From: Natranaerobius thermophilus JW/NM-WN-LF
GTDB taxonomy: Bacteria > Bacillota > Natranaerobiia > Natranaerobiales > Natranaerobiaceae
Direction of reading: 5' to 3'
Assembly: GCF_000020005.1 (NCBI RefSeq)
Contig: NC_010718.1
Location: 2,996,001-3,060,000, forward strand
DNA length: 64,000 bases
Part shown: positions 1 through 7,986 of the stretch, one piece after another
How positions within the stretch are numbered: the first letter of the stretch is position 1
How the letters are laid out: each line of letters opens with the position of its first letter
Notes under the pieces: generated by a model
What the model was told of the DNA's origin: nothing
What the model saw: the letters and a program-made list of their open reading frames with translations, nothing else
Databases searched by the model: none
Program-made: the position numbers and the translations under genes

Positions 1-40
1 AGAGTTCAACTATTAACATACAACTCTAATACAACTAAAA
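1..40. repeat. degenerate copy of an intergenic repeat
   Basis: The stretch from about 9 to 34 resembles the centre of two better copies at 28684-28723 and 40387-40426: it shares TTAACAT and CAACTCTAAT in the same order and spacing. It lies beyond the terminator of the first gene. It is a weak copy, called only because the two other copies are strong. Confidence 0.35.
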
Positions 41-41
41 G

Positions 42-83
42 AAAAAAAGCTGGAAGGTAAAGTACCACTTCCCTTCCAGCTTT
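42..83 (-). terminator. intrinsic terminator of the HAD phosphatase gene
   Basis: A 12-bp perfect stem (46-57 with 72-83, AAAGCTGGAAGG and its complement) encloses a 14-nt loop. On the minus strand it is followed by a run of seven Ts. It sits about 50 bp after the stop of the gene at 132-821. Confidence 0.85.
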
Positions 84-131
84 AACAAGCCTTTTCTATC
101 TCTAGGTTAGTTCTTAGACTGCTATTTCAGA

Positions 132-821
132 TCAGTTAAGAAATATGTTAAAGATTTGTCTCTGTACATCATTAAAGTCTTTAAAATTATAAAAAGATAT
201 CCCATGCTCTCTACAAAATTCAGCTAGGTTGCTACGAGCAAAAACTAAATCAGAAGTTTCTGCACCACATCTATCTGTCAGTCCATCTCCTATAAATATA
301 ACCTGCTTATGCTGTGCTTGTAAATTCTTTACATGACTGCGTTTACAATTCCCGCAGGGGCCAAAATCTTTAATGCAGTTGACAGAATCATGATAAAAAG
401 TAATGCTGATATTATTTTTATTGAAGTGTAATTGATTGGCATAAATTCTGGCATAGGAGTTAATCAATGGATCAACACTGTGTAATATTTTCTCGATAAT
501 ATTTGTAAAACCGCCACTGACCACATATAGGGGAATTTTATGCTTCATACATATTTGGGTAAAACTTTTAAAGCCAGTTCGAACTTCTGTGTTCTGTAAT
601 AGAAATTCACTGTATTGATTTTCCAAAATTTTAATTTCTTTAAAATGTCTTTTCATGGCCTCCCGGGTGCCAATCTTGCTATTTTGAAAAAGTCGCTCAA
701 CTTCCTGGTTTGTTTCAGTACCAAAGTTATCAATAATCAGATCATTTGTATCTTGAGAAGTAATTGTGCCATCGAAATCTGTTATAACGGCTAGTTGATT
801 TAAATCCATATCTTTTGACAT
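132..821 (-). CDS. HAD-superfamily phosphatase, MtnX/SerB-like
   Basis: A cytosolic phosphatase of the haloacid dehalogenase fold, 229 aa. Motif I is DFDGT at residues 15-19 (nucleophile Asp15), motif II is Ser102 in VVSGGF, and motif III/IV is GDGLTD at 178-183. A CGNCK pair of cysteines (156, 159) lies in the region between motif II and the C-terminal Rossmann half, as in MtnX-like (2-hydroxy-3-keto-5-methylthiopentenyl-1-phosphate phosphatase) relatives. No methionine-salvage gene lies nearby, so the substrate is unknown. A clear paralogue lies at 60605-61285 under a TPP riboswitch, with the same cysteine block and GDG motif; this copy has no riboswitch. The start is an ATG behind GGGGTGAT. 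Confidence 0.8.
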   Translation of the reverse strand: MSKDMDLNQLAVITDFDGTITSQDTNDLIIDNFGTETNQEVERLFQNSKIGTREAMKRHFKEIKILENQYSEFLLQNTEVRTGFKSFTQICMKHKIPLYVVSGGFTNIIEKILHSVDPLINSYARIYANQLHFNKNNISITFYHDSVNCIKDFGPCGNCKRSHVKNLQAQHKQVIFIGDGLTDRCGAETSDLVFARSNLAEFCREHGISFYNFKDFNDVQRQIFNIFLN

Positions 822-853
822 TTTTTTATCACCCCAGTAAAGCTACTCCCGAC

Positions 854-867
854 ATTTCCCGGGAAAT
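854..867. promoter_or_regulatory. 14-bp perfect palindrome upstream of the HAD gene
   Basis: ATTTCCCGGGAAAT is self-complementary and lies 33 bp before the start codon at 821. This could be an operator for a dimeric regulator or a small RNA hairpin. The regulator is unknown. Confidence 0.35.
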
Positions 868-1007
868 ATAGACAAAATATCTGTTTATCTGTGTTTATAC
901 CAACGACTACGATTATTATAACATACTAAAACCTAGTTCCCTATAATCAACCTAAAACCATAATAATATCATTTTCAATTCTGTTCTAGCCAATTTCTAT
1001 GTTCCAG

Positions 1008-1613
1008 CTAAATCACATAATTATACCCGTACTCTAAAGCTTTTTCGTTCTGCTGACTGTATTTTGCTGGTACATTATTTCGCAAAGAGTTCAACCAAGC
1101 TTGCCAGGGAATTTCAAGCTTGGCTGCTAACATTCCTACAAGAAGTGTATTAGCTAATTTTTCAGTACCAAACTTTTTTCCTGTTTCAAAGGCGTTTATT
1201 GTCGTTAAATTACATTTTTCAGATAACTGTTCCTGGTAATTGACTGGATACTCCTCTTGCTCTAATAGTACAGGGGAGGGGTGAATCTCCTTAGTATTGA
1301 CAAAAATATAACCCTTGGGTTCCGGTGACATAATACCAAGCCACCTTAAAGCTTCTAAGGGCTCTGTAGCAATCATGAAATGACCCTCTCCCTCAGGTAT
1401 ATTTGGTGAAAAAATTTGGTCTTGAGAAATTTTGACTGAACCCCATACTTTGCCACCTCTCTGAGCTAACCCAATCACATCAGTTGTTTTAAAGTCATAA
1501 CCTGCATTTAATGCTGCATCTGCTATTACTTTTGTAGTTAGAACAAGTCCTTGTCCCCCAACTCCGCATAGAATTATATTCGTGGACCTTGCTCTATTAG
1601 AATTAACTGTCAT
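1008..1613 (-). CDS. iorB: indolepyruvate ferredoxin oxidoreductase, beta subunit
   Basis: The gamma/beta-type subunit (201 aa) of the ferredoxin-dependent 2-ketoacid oxidoreductase that decarboxylates aryl pyruvates from Trp, Phe and Tyr to aryl-acetyl-CoA. It opens with the family motif GVGGQG (residues 17-22). The body has the pyruvate/ketoisovalerate oxidoreductase catalytic-domain pattern, including GLAQRGG and the EPLEALR block. The ATG at 1613 has AGGAGG eight bases upstream and overlaps the last 11 bases of iorA, so the pair is translationally coupled. It works as a heterodimer with IorA in the cytosol. Confidence 0.93.
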   Translation of the reverse strand: MTVNSNRARSTNIILCGVGGQGLVLTTKVIADAALNAGYDFKTTDVIGLAQRGGKVWGSVKISQDQIFSPNIPEGEGHFMIATEPLEALRWLGIMSPEPKGYIFVNTKEIHPSPVLLEQEEYPVNYQEQLSEKCNLTTINAFETGKKFGTEKLANTLLVGMLAAKLEIPWQAWLNSLRNNVPAKYSQQNEKALEYGYNYVI

Positions 1614-3441
1614 CTTGGACTCCTCCTCTCACCCGCCGAATTGCTTCTACAGGACAAACTTGGGAACAAACACTGCAGCCTACGCATACATCGGGATCTA
1701 TAAAGGATTTTAATTTATCTTGATTAGGATATTCTGTCATTTTAATGGGGGGGCAGTTTGTTTTAACACAGTTTCGACAACCAATACAGACATTTGGATT
1801 TACATAAAAGTGTGGTTCTTTTATTTTAAATTTAAGGGCACATGGTCTTGATGTAATTACTGCAGATAAACCTTCATAAGAAGTTTCTTGTTCAAAAATG
1901 TCTTTTGTCGTTTGATAGTCAAATTGATCAACTTTTGTAACCCTGTCAAATCCTAGGGATTGCAAAACTTCTTGAATATCTAAATTGCTCTCTGAACTTT
2001 TAATCTGTCGTCCAGTGCTAGGTGTGGCTTGGCCTCCAGTCATAGCGGTTGTTGAGTTATCCAAGACAATCACAGTGATATTATCTGTCTTATCAGTGTT
2101 CTTAGCCAAGTTAACTAGTCCAGATAGACCCGAATGATATAAGGTGCCGTCTCCAATGAGAGCCACTAAAGGTTCTTTTTGATCTAGTTCATTAAAGGCC
2201 TTTCTCATGCCCTTGACTATACCCATACTAGCTCCCATACTGATATTTATTTTGGAGACTTCAAAGGGAGGTAGTAAGCCAAGGGAGTAACAGCCTATAT
2301 CCCCCACCACTTTCATACCGGACTTCTTCAAAATATCAAATACTGGTCTATGAGGACATCCTGCACACATAATAGGAGAACGTTCTGGTACAGCTTGCTT
2401 TGCATGTTCACTTGACTCTTTTCCGGAATGTTTTTGATCCTTTGATATCACACCCGCTTTTTCCAATCCAGAGCTGATATCAGAGGTCAACAGTTCACCT
2501 GTGAAATTAAAGTATTTCTTTCCGTCACATTGAATCCCCTTAGTTTTTAGCTCATCTTCTATTACTGGCATCAATTCTTCCAATACCAGCACTTGCTGAT
2601 ACTTGGAAGCTAGTTCCTCAATCATTTGAATGGGGAGTGGATAAGCCATTCCAAGTTTTAAAACACTGGCTTTGGGACTTACTTCCTGTAAATTTTGATA
2701 CATGAGCCCGGTAGTGATAATTAATGTATTGGAGCCTTCTATTTCTTCTAATTGATTAATCGAAGCTGTTTCTGCGTAATTCGTTAAATTAGCTATCCTA
2801 CTTTGCATTTCCTGCTGTTTGGGAATTGTATAAGGTGGGATCATAGCATGATTGGATATATCAGGAGTGTAACCCGAGATATTAATATCTTGAGGATTTT
2901 CTAATTTGACAGGTCCACGACTATGACATTGACGACTGTTCATATATAACATAACTGGTGTTTGAAATTTTTCGCTAAGCTGAAAGGCCAATTTTGTGTA
3001 TTCTTTGGCTTTAGCACTTGATGATGGCATTAAAACTGGCATATTGGCATACTTAGCTAATACTCTGCTATCCTGTTCATTTTGAGAACTTTTCATTCCA
3101 GGGTCATCCCCTACCATTATAACGAATCCCCCTGAAACTTGAGTTTGGGTAAAGGTCATTAAGGGGTCTAGAGCAATATTGAGTCCTACGTGTTTCATGG
3201 AAACAAGGGCTCTGGCCCCTGACATGGAAGCGCCCATTGCGACTTCCAGAGCAACCTTTTCATTAGGTGACCATTCAGTATATCCCTGTTGATATTGTTT
3301 TATAGCCTCCAAAAGTTCTACGGTAGGAGAACCTGGATAGCTAGCAGCTAAAAAACCACCTGCTTCATAAAATCCTCTGGCAATACTTTCATTGCCTGTT
3401 AATGCTTGTTTAACTTGCTTATGTTGTGTTTGAGTATCCAA
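1603..3441 (-). CDS. iorA: indolepyruvate ferredoxin oxidoreductase, alpha subunit
   Basis: The large catalytic subunit, about 612 aa. The N-terminal pyrimidine-binding domain has the family's YPGSPT stretch. The central TPP domain contains CAGCPHR, GDIGCYSLG and GDGTLYHSG. The C-terminal 60 residues are a 2x[4Fe-4S] ferredoxin domain with CIGCRNCVKTNCP and CVGCSVCSQVCP. The first possible start, a GTG at 3450, touches the Shine-Dalgarno AAAGGAGG. The TTG at 3441 is better spaced, so it was chosen. Together with iorB it ferments aromatic amino acids and yields reduced ferredoxin. It is normal in length and composition. Confidence 0.95.
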   Translation of the reverse strand: MDTQTQHKQVKQALTGNESIARGFYEAGGFLAASYPGSPTVELLEAIKQYQQGYTEWSPNEKVALEVAMGASMSGARALVSMKHVGLNIALDPLMTFTQTQVSGGFVIMVGDDPGMKSSQNEQDSRVLAKYANMPVLMPSSSAKAKEYTKLAFQLSEKFQTPVMLYMNSRQCHSRGPVKLENPQDINISGYTPDISNHAMIPPYTIPKQQEMQSRIANLTNYAETASINQLEEIEGSNTLIITTGLMYQNLQEVSPKASVLKLGMAYPLPIQMIEELASKYQQVLVLEELMPVIEDELKTKGIQCDGKKYFNFTGELLTSDISSGLEKAGVISKDQKHSGKESSEHAKQAVPERSPIMCAGCPHRPVFDILKKSGMKVVGDIGCYSLGLLPPFEVSKINISMGASMGIVKGMRKAFNELDQKEPLVALIGDGTLYHSGLSGLVNLAKNTDKTDNITVIVLDNSTTAMTGGQATPSTGRQIKSSESNLDIQEVLQSLGFDRVTKVDQFDYQTTKDIFEQETSYEGLSAVITSRPCALKFKIKEPHFYVNPNVCIGCRNCVKTNCPPIKMTEYPNQDKLKSFIDPDVCVGCSVCSQVCPVEAIRRVRGGVQDDS

Positions 3442-3472
3442 AAATTTCACCCTCCTTTATCACAAGTTATTC

Positions 3473-3491
3473 GATAACAATATTCGTTATC
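3473..3491. promoter_or_regulatory. inverted repeat in the iorA leader
   Basis: GATAAC and GTTATC are separated by 7 bp, about 30 bp before the iorA start. On the minus strand a TATAAT-like hexamer sits just upstream. This is a possible operator for an amino-acid or redox regulator; it is not recognised. Confidence 0.3.
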
Positions 3492-3658
3492 CCTTTTAAT
3501 TTATAATATTTTCCAAAAGCATTCTCGCTTTTATCATAAGTGGTTCCATCATAATTATGCGATTAATTAGGTTGAAATTATTATCATTCCGTGAAAAAAT
3601 GGAAATGAATGGATTGTTGCGTATAAGATATGGTGAGTATAAGTAAAGGAGGATGATT

Positions 3659-3778
3659 ATGGAAGAACTAACAGCAGGAATTATAGGTTTTATTTTGCGT
3701 CTTATTGTTTTTTATAATCTTGGAAAAGTGATTGTAAAACACGCTATCGAAGATTTAAAAAAAGAGGGTAAAATTTAG
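3659..3778 (+). CDS. 39-aa hypothetical membrane peptide
   Basis: A short ORF (MEELTAGIIGF...KKEGKI) with an excellent ribosome site, AAAGGAGG at 3645-3652, six bases before the ATG. It has one hydrophobic stretch (residues 5-24, which include one Arg) and a charged Lys/Glu-rich tail, so a small membrane-associated peptide is plausible. It stands alone on the plus strand, divergent from iorA and directly upstream of the candidate RNA at about 3794-3977. No family is recognised. The ribosome site is the main support for a real gene. Confidence 0.5.
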   Translation: MEELTAGIIGFILRLIVFYNLGKVIVKHAIEDLKKEGKI

Positions 3779-3793
3779 TTGCAGTAGCTAGAT

Positions 3794-3977
3794 TATAATC
3801 CGTTCGATCATAGCCAGACTTTGCCTAGCTCGTGTTGTCATTTGCCGGCAACCCTATCCTGCATTAAACGGTTGGGTGACCCCTATACCAGATGATAATA
3901 TAGGAATTATCCGATTACTAAGGCACATCATCTAATTTATGTCTCTTACACGATAGCTAATTGCTATCGCTTTTTTT
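3794..3977 (+). ncRNA. candidate structured RNA with intrinsic terminator
   Basis: A gene-free stretch begins with a TATAAT hexamer (3794-3799) and ends with a stem (3951-3957 with 3963-3969) followed by seven Ts. Between them are several nested complementary pairs: GGCAACC with GGTTG, CCTATA with TATAGG, and a perfect AGATGAT/ATCATCT pair. Long unpaired conserved-looking blocks include TTGTCATTTGCCGGCAACCC and GGGTGACCCC. No ORF follows on this strand before the group II intron, so an independent small RNA is more likely than a cis riboswitch. The family could not be assigned by eye. A sporulation-associated sRNA of the CsfG type is one untested possibility. Confidence 0.5.
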
Positions 3978-4032
3978 ATCCAAATCAACAACAGACTTAA
4001 AAAGGTCCATTATATAGATAGTTAAAATACTA

Positions 4033-5947
4033 ATCGAGTAGGAGGTAGATAATTATTTTATCTACCGACCTCTCACACCACCGAGCAAACCGTTCGGTAC
4101 ACGGCGGTTCCTAGTTTACGCTTTAACTTGTCGATAATATTCCGAAAAGAATAGGAAACCAAATCCTTTGATTACATCATTTCCAAGGGATTTGGATAAG
4201 ACGGGGCTATTGGAAATTCTCCAGTAGCCCTTTCTTGTGTTTGCATATTCCCATGCTTTGTATTTATTGGCTCCAAAGAACTTGAGCATTTTAAATTTTG
4301 TTCTCACTTTCTTCCATTGTTTCCAGTAAATCATGCGAATACGCCTTCTCATCCAACTGTCAGTATTTATTAACAGATTCTTCATATCAGCTGGTTTAAA
4401 GTAGTTAACCCAACCCATAATGTATCGGCTAAGTTTCTTTGCTCTGGCTTCGTTGCTTATTCCATAACTTCTAGATGTGAGTTCTTTTATTCTCGTTCTC
4501 ATCTTTGTAACTGATTTAAGATGAACTCTTAATCTGGCTTTTCCTTTATGTCTGTAAAAGCCAAACCCAAGAAATCTTACCTTTCCTACATAGGCAACTA
4601 CAGTTTTATCTTTATTTACTTTGAGAAATAGTTTATTTTCGATGAAGGGTAGTATGTTCTTCAAGGTGCGTCCGGCACTTCTTCTGCTTTTACAAAAGAT
4701 TAGCAGGTCGTCCGCATAGCGGACGAATTCGTGCCCCCTTTTCTCAAGTTCTTTATCCAATTCGTGGAGCATTATGTTACTGAGGATAGGGCTAAGAGGC
4801 CCGCCCTGGGGCACGCCAACTTCTGTATCCTTATAGGTGTGTTTGATCATTACTCCTGCTCTTAGATATTTGTTGATAAGAGATATTACTCGACCGTCTT
4901 TTATTGTCTTAGATAGCACTTCTATCAATTTGCTCTGGTTTACTGTGTCAAAGTATTTCTCCAAGTCCATATCTACTACATATTTGTATCCTTCATTTAT
5001 GTTTTGTTGACTTTTCTTAATTGCATCATGAGTACTGCGTCCAGGGCGAAAACCATAGCTGTTATCTGAGAATTGCTCCTCATATATTGGAGATAGTACT
5101 TGGGCTATTGCTTGTTGGATTACCCTGTCTACCACTGTAGGTATGCCTAATTTTCTTTTCTTCCCATCTTCTTTAGGTATCTCTACCCTTCTGACGGGAT
5201 TAGGGCGGTATTTACCGTCCAGGACTCTTTGCCTGAGGTGGTCCCCGTTTTCTTTGAGATATTGTAGAAGTTCATCTACTCCCATCCCATCAATCCCGTG
5301 AGAGCCTTTGTTGGATTTTATTTTCTTGAATGCTTTATTCATGTTGTCTCTATCCAAAATTTCCTCTAGCAAATTCCCCTTCGACAAGTTTGCATTGGAG
5401 ATGTTGTTTTCAGTTATCCTTAAAGAACTGTGCACTCCCGCATATCCTTCGTGTTCCGCACTATTCTTCTGCGGTGAGCCTTCTTTGCAGCTTTCGCCTG
5501 TCAGAAGTTGGCGGCACTTCATTCCTTTATTGGTAACAGTCATTTACTGATCTCCTCCTAGGTTCATCCCTTCCTTAATGATGTCGACCTCATCAAGTAC
5601 TATGGAGTCTGCTGACTTCTCATGACAAATCTTATTTCAACCGTGGTTCGAAGTTCATCTTGCCACGTCCATGAGACCTCCCACGGTAAGACGATTAACT
5701 TTCATTCCATGTACCCACATCATTTACACTGGTATGTCCGTGTAGTTGATTGGACTTCGTTTTGTATTGCAAACTCATCCCATACCTTATGCCTGATGAT
5801 GTTCGTGTGCCTTGGGTCGGAATTTTGCCTTAAGCTTCCTTCAGATCCCACCTCACGATGGGCACCCTTGCTCTTGGCTAATGGTTGGTAACTACAAACC
5901 CCCATAGTGGACTTACACCACCTAGCTAATCGTCATGCATGGCGCAC
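4033..5947 (-). mobile_element. complete group II intron with its maturase ORF
   Basis: On the minus strand the element starts with GTGCG (complement of 5943-5947) and ends with CTACTCGAT (complement of 4033 onward), the usual bacterial group II ends. A domain V-like stem, with a CGC triad and GTGTACCGAACGG, lies at about 4081-4112. A domain VI hairpin (GGTAGATAA/TTATCTACC) follows at about 4041-4072. The ORF at 4116-5543 lies in domain IV. The 5' exon ends in the T-rich tail of the feoB terminator hairpin, the target habit best known for group IIC introns. Length is about 1.9 kb with no visible decay. Confidence 0.88.
4116..5543 (-). CDS. ltrA: group II intron reverse transcriptase/maturase
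   Basis: A 475-aa intron-encoded protein. It has reverse transcriptase blocks from GSHGIDGMG and RPVRRVEIPK-like sequence through FRPGRSTHDAI, then GVPQGGPLSP and the catalytic RYADD. A maturase/thumb domain follows (ARAKKLSRYIMGWVNYF) with the WEYANTRKGYWRISNSPVL motif near the C-terminus. No H-N-H endonuclease domain follows, as in many bacterial ORF classes that insert by target-primed or replication-coupled routes. The ATG is preceded by AGGAGG. The product binds the intron RNA, aids its splicing and copies it into DNA. The intact reading frame suggests recent activity. Confidence 0.95.
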   Translation of the reverse strand: MTVTNKGMKCRQLLTGESCKEGSPQKNSAEHEGYAGVHSSLRITENNISNANLSKGNLLEEILDRDNMNKAFKKIKSNKGSHGIDGMGVDELLQYLKENGDHLRQRVLDGKYRPNPVRRVEIPKEDGKKRKLGIPTVVDRVIQQAIAQVLSPIYEEQFSDNSYGFRPGRSTHDAIKKSQQNINEGYKYVVDMDLEKYFDTVNQSKLIEVLSKTIKDGRVISLINKYLRAGVMIKHTYKDTEVGVPQGGPLSPILSNIMLHELDKELEKRGHEFVRYADDLLIFCKSRRSAGRTLKNILPFIENKLFLKVNKDKTVVAYVGKVRFLGFGFYRHKGKARLRVHLKSVTKMRTRIKELTSRSYGISNEARAKKLSRYIMGWVNYFKPADMKNLLINTDSWMRRRIRMIYWKQWKKVRTKFKMLKFFGANKYKAWEYANTRKGYWRISNSPVLSKSLGNDVIKGFGFLFFSEYYRQVKA

Positions 5948-5951
5948 AATA

Positions 5952-5977
5952 AAAAATCCCGGGTTAATAAACCCGGG
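5952..5977 (-). terminator. feoB intrinsic terminator, 5' exon of the intron
   Basis: CCCGGGTT (5958-5965) pairs perfectly with AACCCGGG (5970-5977) around a 4-nt loop. On the minus strand it is followed by ATTTTTTATT, after which the intron begins. It lies about 60 bp beyond the feoB stop. Confidence 0.88.
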
Positions 5978-6034
5978 CTGTAAAACAAGGTACAAAATAA
6001 TTTTAAGTTTAAATTTAATAATAGTCGATGCACA

Positions 6035-7897
6035 TTATACGAATAAACCACCTATCCTGGCAATAACCCCTCCGGCAAAAAAAGCTAAGAAACCGGTAAG
6101 CAATAGTATAAAAAAGGCTGTTTTAAAATTAAACTCTCTAGCCAAAGCAGCTATAATAGCCACACACGGAACGTAAAATAATCCTACTACGGCACCGGTA
6201 AATAACTGCAAGGTAGTTAGATCCATTTCTATTAAGGGAATGACCGTTAGCTCGCGTCTAAAAACTCCCAATACCAGAGGAGTTGATGCTTCTGCTGGAA
6301 GTTGTAGCCATGTGACTACTAAAGGACTCAATAATTCCCCTAGAAATGTCATAACTCCACTTTCATACAATAAGGCTGCTATCCCAATAATGCCAATCAT
6401 GGGTAAAGCACCATCAACTATATAATTTTTAATTCTCAACCATACCTTTTTAAAAACAACTTCACCTCTAGGTACAAGTAATTCGGGAATCTCCATTATT
6501 GTATAAGGTCGAGAACCTGCCAATACCTTGTCCAAGGTAATACCAGCTAAGAAAATAATTAATAAAGAAAACAAAAATACTGCCAACAGTACAAAGATAG
6601 ACCGTTCTGCCAGTAAAGCAATAAAGGCCCCAGACTGTGCAACACAAGGTATGGCCAGACAAACGAGAGTAGAAACAGTCAATCTTTCCTTATGAGAGTT
6701 AAGAGATCTTGTTGCCATAATGGCCGGTATACCACAACCATAACCCAAAAGTAAAGGGACTACACTAGATCCCGGTAAACCAAATTTATTTAAAATTCCA
6801 TCCAGCAAGCCACCTAATCGCGGCAGATATCCACTATCTTCCATAACACTAAGGGCAGCATAAAAAGAAATTACATAAGGCAGTACTAGGGTAAAAGGCC
6901 ATTCTAAACCTTTAACCAGCAAGCCATATTCACCTATTAAAACGTTCAGTACTAAACCTTCCGGGATTAAACCTTCAACTACGTAAACTACAGAGGGAAT
7001 AATCAAATCTCTAAACAGAGGTAGTAACAAATACTGACGAATCCCCATCCCTACACCAACTACTATTCCAAATATAGTGGCCAAAATCAATATACTTAAA
7101 GGCAGACCTGGCCAGGGTTTAACTAATAAATCGCCCCATAACTGACGTTTGGATTTTTGAGACTCGGGTTTCTTTTTTTTGGCTTTCTCATTAATATATT
7201 CGGCAATAGACCATAACTCCTGTGGATCATCAGGAAGATTCTTTAAATTCCAGGATTCAGCTTTCTGATTATCATTTGGGCTTGGTTTTTCTTGCGATTT
7301 GCTGTCAACAGAAGAAACTCCTGCCTGTAAGGAAGCCAATAGTGTCTTTTTTATCTCTTCTGTACCTTTTTTCTCAACAGCTACAGAAGGAACAACGGGA
7401 ACCCCAAGAAAATGAGAAAGAGAGCTGATATCAATTTGCTCCCCTCTTTCTTCTATTAAATCTATCCTATTGAGAACTGCAACAGTAGGAATTTTATACT
7501 GTAATACTTGTAATAGCAGATAAATACTACTTTCCAGGTTATAAGCATCTATGACACATATAACAGCTGCTGGTTTTTTATCCACAGAGACATCTGTCAA
7601 TCCGCCCTCGTTATGACAGTGGTTAGCACTTTGAGACTTAGCTTCTCCCCGAAGCATATCAACAGCCACTCTTTCAGCGTCATTTGTCGCCTCTAATGTA
7701 TAAGTTCCCGGAACATCTATCAAATTAGCCGTTTTGCTATCTAATTGAAGCTCTCCCACAGTGTACTCTACGGTAGTCCCAACATAATTGGCTATACTAA
7801 TATTTAATCCGGTAAGATTGCTGAATATTACGCTCTTCCCCACATTTGGAGGACCTATCAGTAAAACATTGTCTTTTTTGCTATGTTTATCTGACAC
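6035..7897 (-). CDS. feoB: ferrous iron transport protein B
   Basis: A membrane GTPase-coupled Fe(II) permease, 620 aa. The N-terminal G domain has G1 GPPNVGKS (15-22), G3 DVPG (61-64) and G4 NRID (143-146; FeoB more often has NMxD). After a charged linker, the Gate/Nucleoside-recognition membrane domains follow, with the family stretches LPRLGGLLDGILNKFGLPG and VPLLLGYGCGIPAIMATR. Its length is on the short side for FeoB. The start is GTG, behind AGGTGA. It is the last gene of the iron cluster, after feoA, a methyltransferase and a YbhN-like gene, and ends in a clear terminator now occupied by an intron. Control by Fur is likely from the boxes upstream. Confidence 0.95.
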   Translation of the reverse strand: MSDKHSKKDNVLLIGPPNVGKSVIFSNLTGLNISIANYVGTTVEYTVGELQLDSKTANLIDVPGTYTLEATNDAERVAVDMLRGEAKSQSANHCHNEGGLTDVSVDKKPAAVICVIDAYNLESSIYLLLQVLQYKIPTVAVLNRIDLIEERGEQIDISSLSHFLGVPVVPSVAVEKKGTEEIKKTLLASLQAGVSSVDSKSQEKPSPNDNQKAESWNLKNLPDDPQELWSIAEYINEKAKKKKPESQKSKRQLWGDLLVKPWPGLPLSILILATIFGIVVGVGMGIRQYLLLPLFRDLIIPSVVYVVEGLIPEGLVLNVLIGEYGLLVKGLEWPFTLVLPYVISFYAALSVMEDSGYLPRLGGLLDGILNKFGLPGSSVVPLLLGYGCGIPAIMATRSLNSHKERLTVSTLVCLAIPCVAQSGAFIALLAERSIFVLLAVFLFSLLIIFLAGITLDKVLAGSRPYTIMEIPELLVPRGEVVFKKVWLRIKNYIVDGALPMIGIIGIAALLYESGVMTFLGELLSPLVVTWLQLPAEASTPLVLGVFRRELTVIPLIEMDLTTLQLFTGAVVGLFYVPCVAIIAALAREFNFKTAFFILLLTGFLAFFAGGVIARIGGLFV

Positions 7898-7920
7898 TTA
7901 AATCACCTGCCACTATATTT

Positions 7921-7948
7921 TAAATTATGATTATTAAATTATGATTAT
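7921..7948. repeat. two perfect 14-bp tandem units
   Basis: TAAATTATGATTAT occurs twice in a row in the gap between feoB and the YbhN-like gene. It could be a replication-slippage product. No regulatory role is evident. Confidence 0.6.
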
Positions 7949-7986
7949 TTTTTCTTACTTCTCTTGCCCTGCTATTGCACCAATTT

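Noticed and set aside
3575-3600. A possible third Fur box (TTATTATCATTCCGTG) upstream of iorA
   Set aside because: Only one half-site matches; no dyad, unlike the two boxes near feoA.
5308-5905. Plus-strand and short minus-strand ORFs across the intron 5' region
   Set aside because: They overlap the intron RNA and the reverse transcriptase gene in other frames, have no ribosome sites and resemble nothing.
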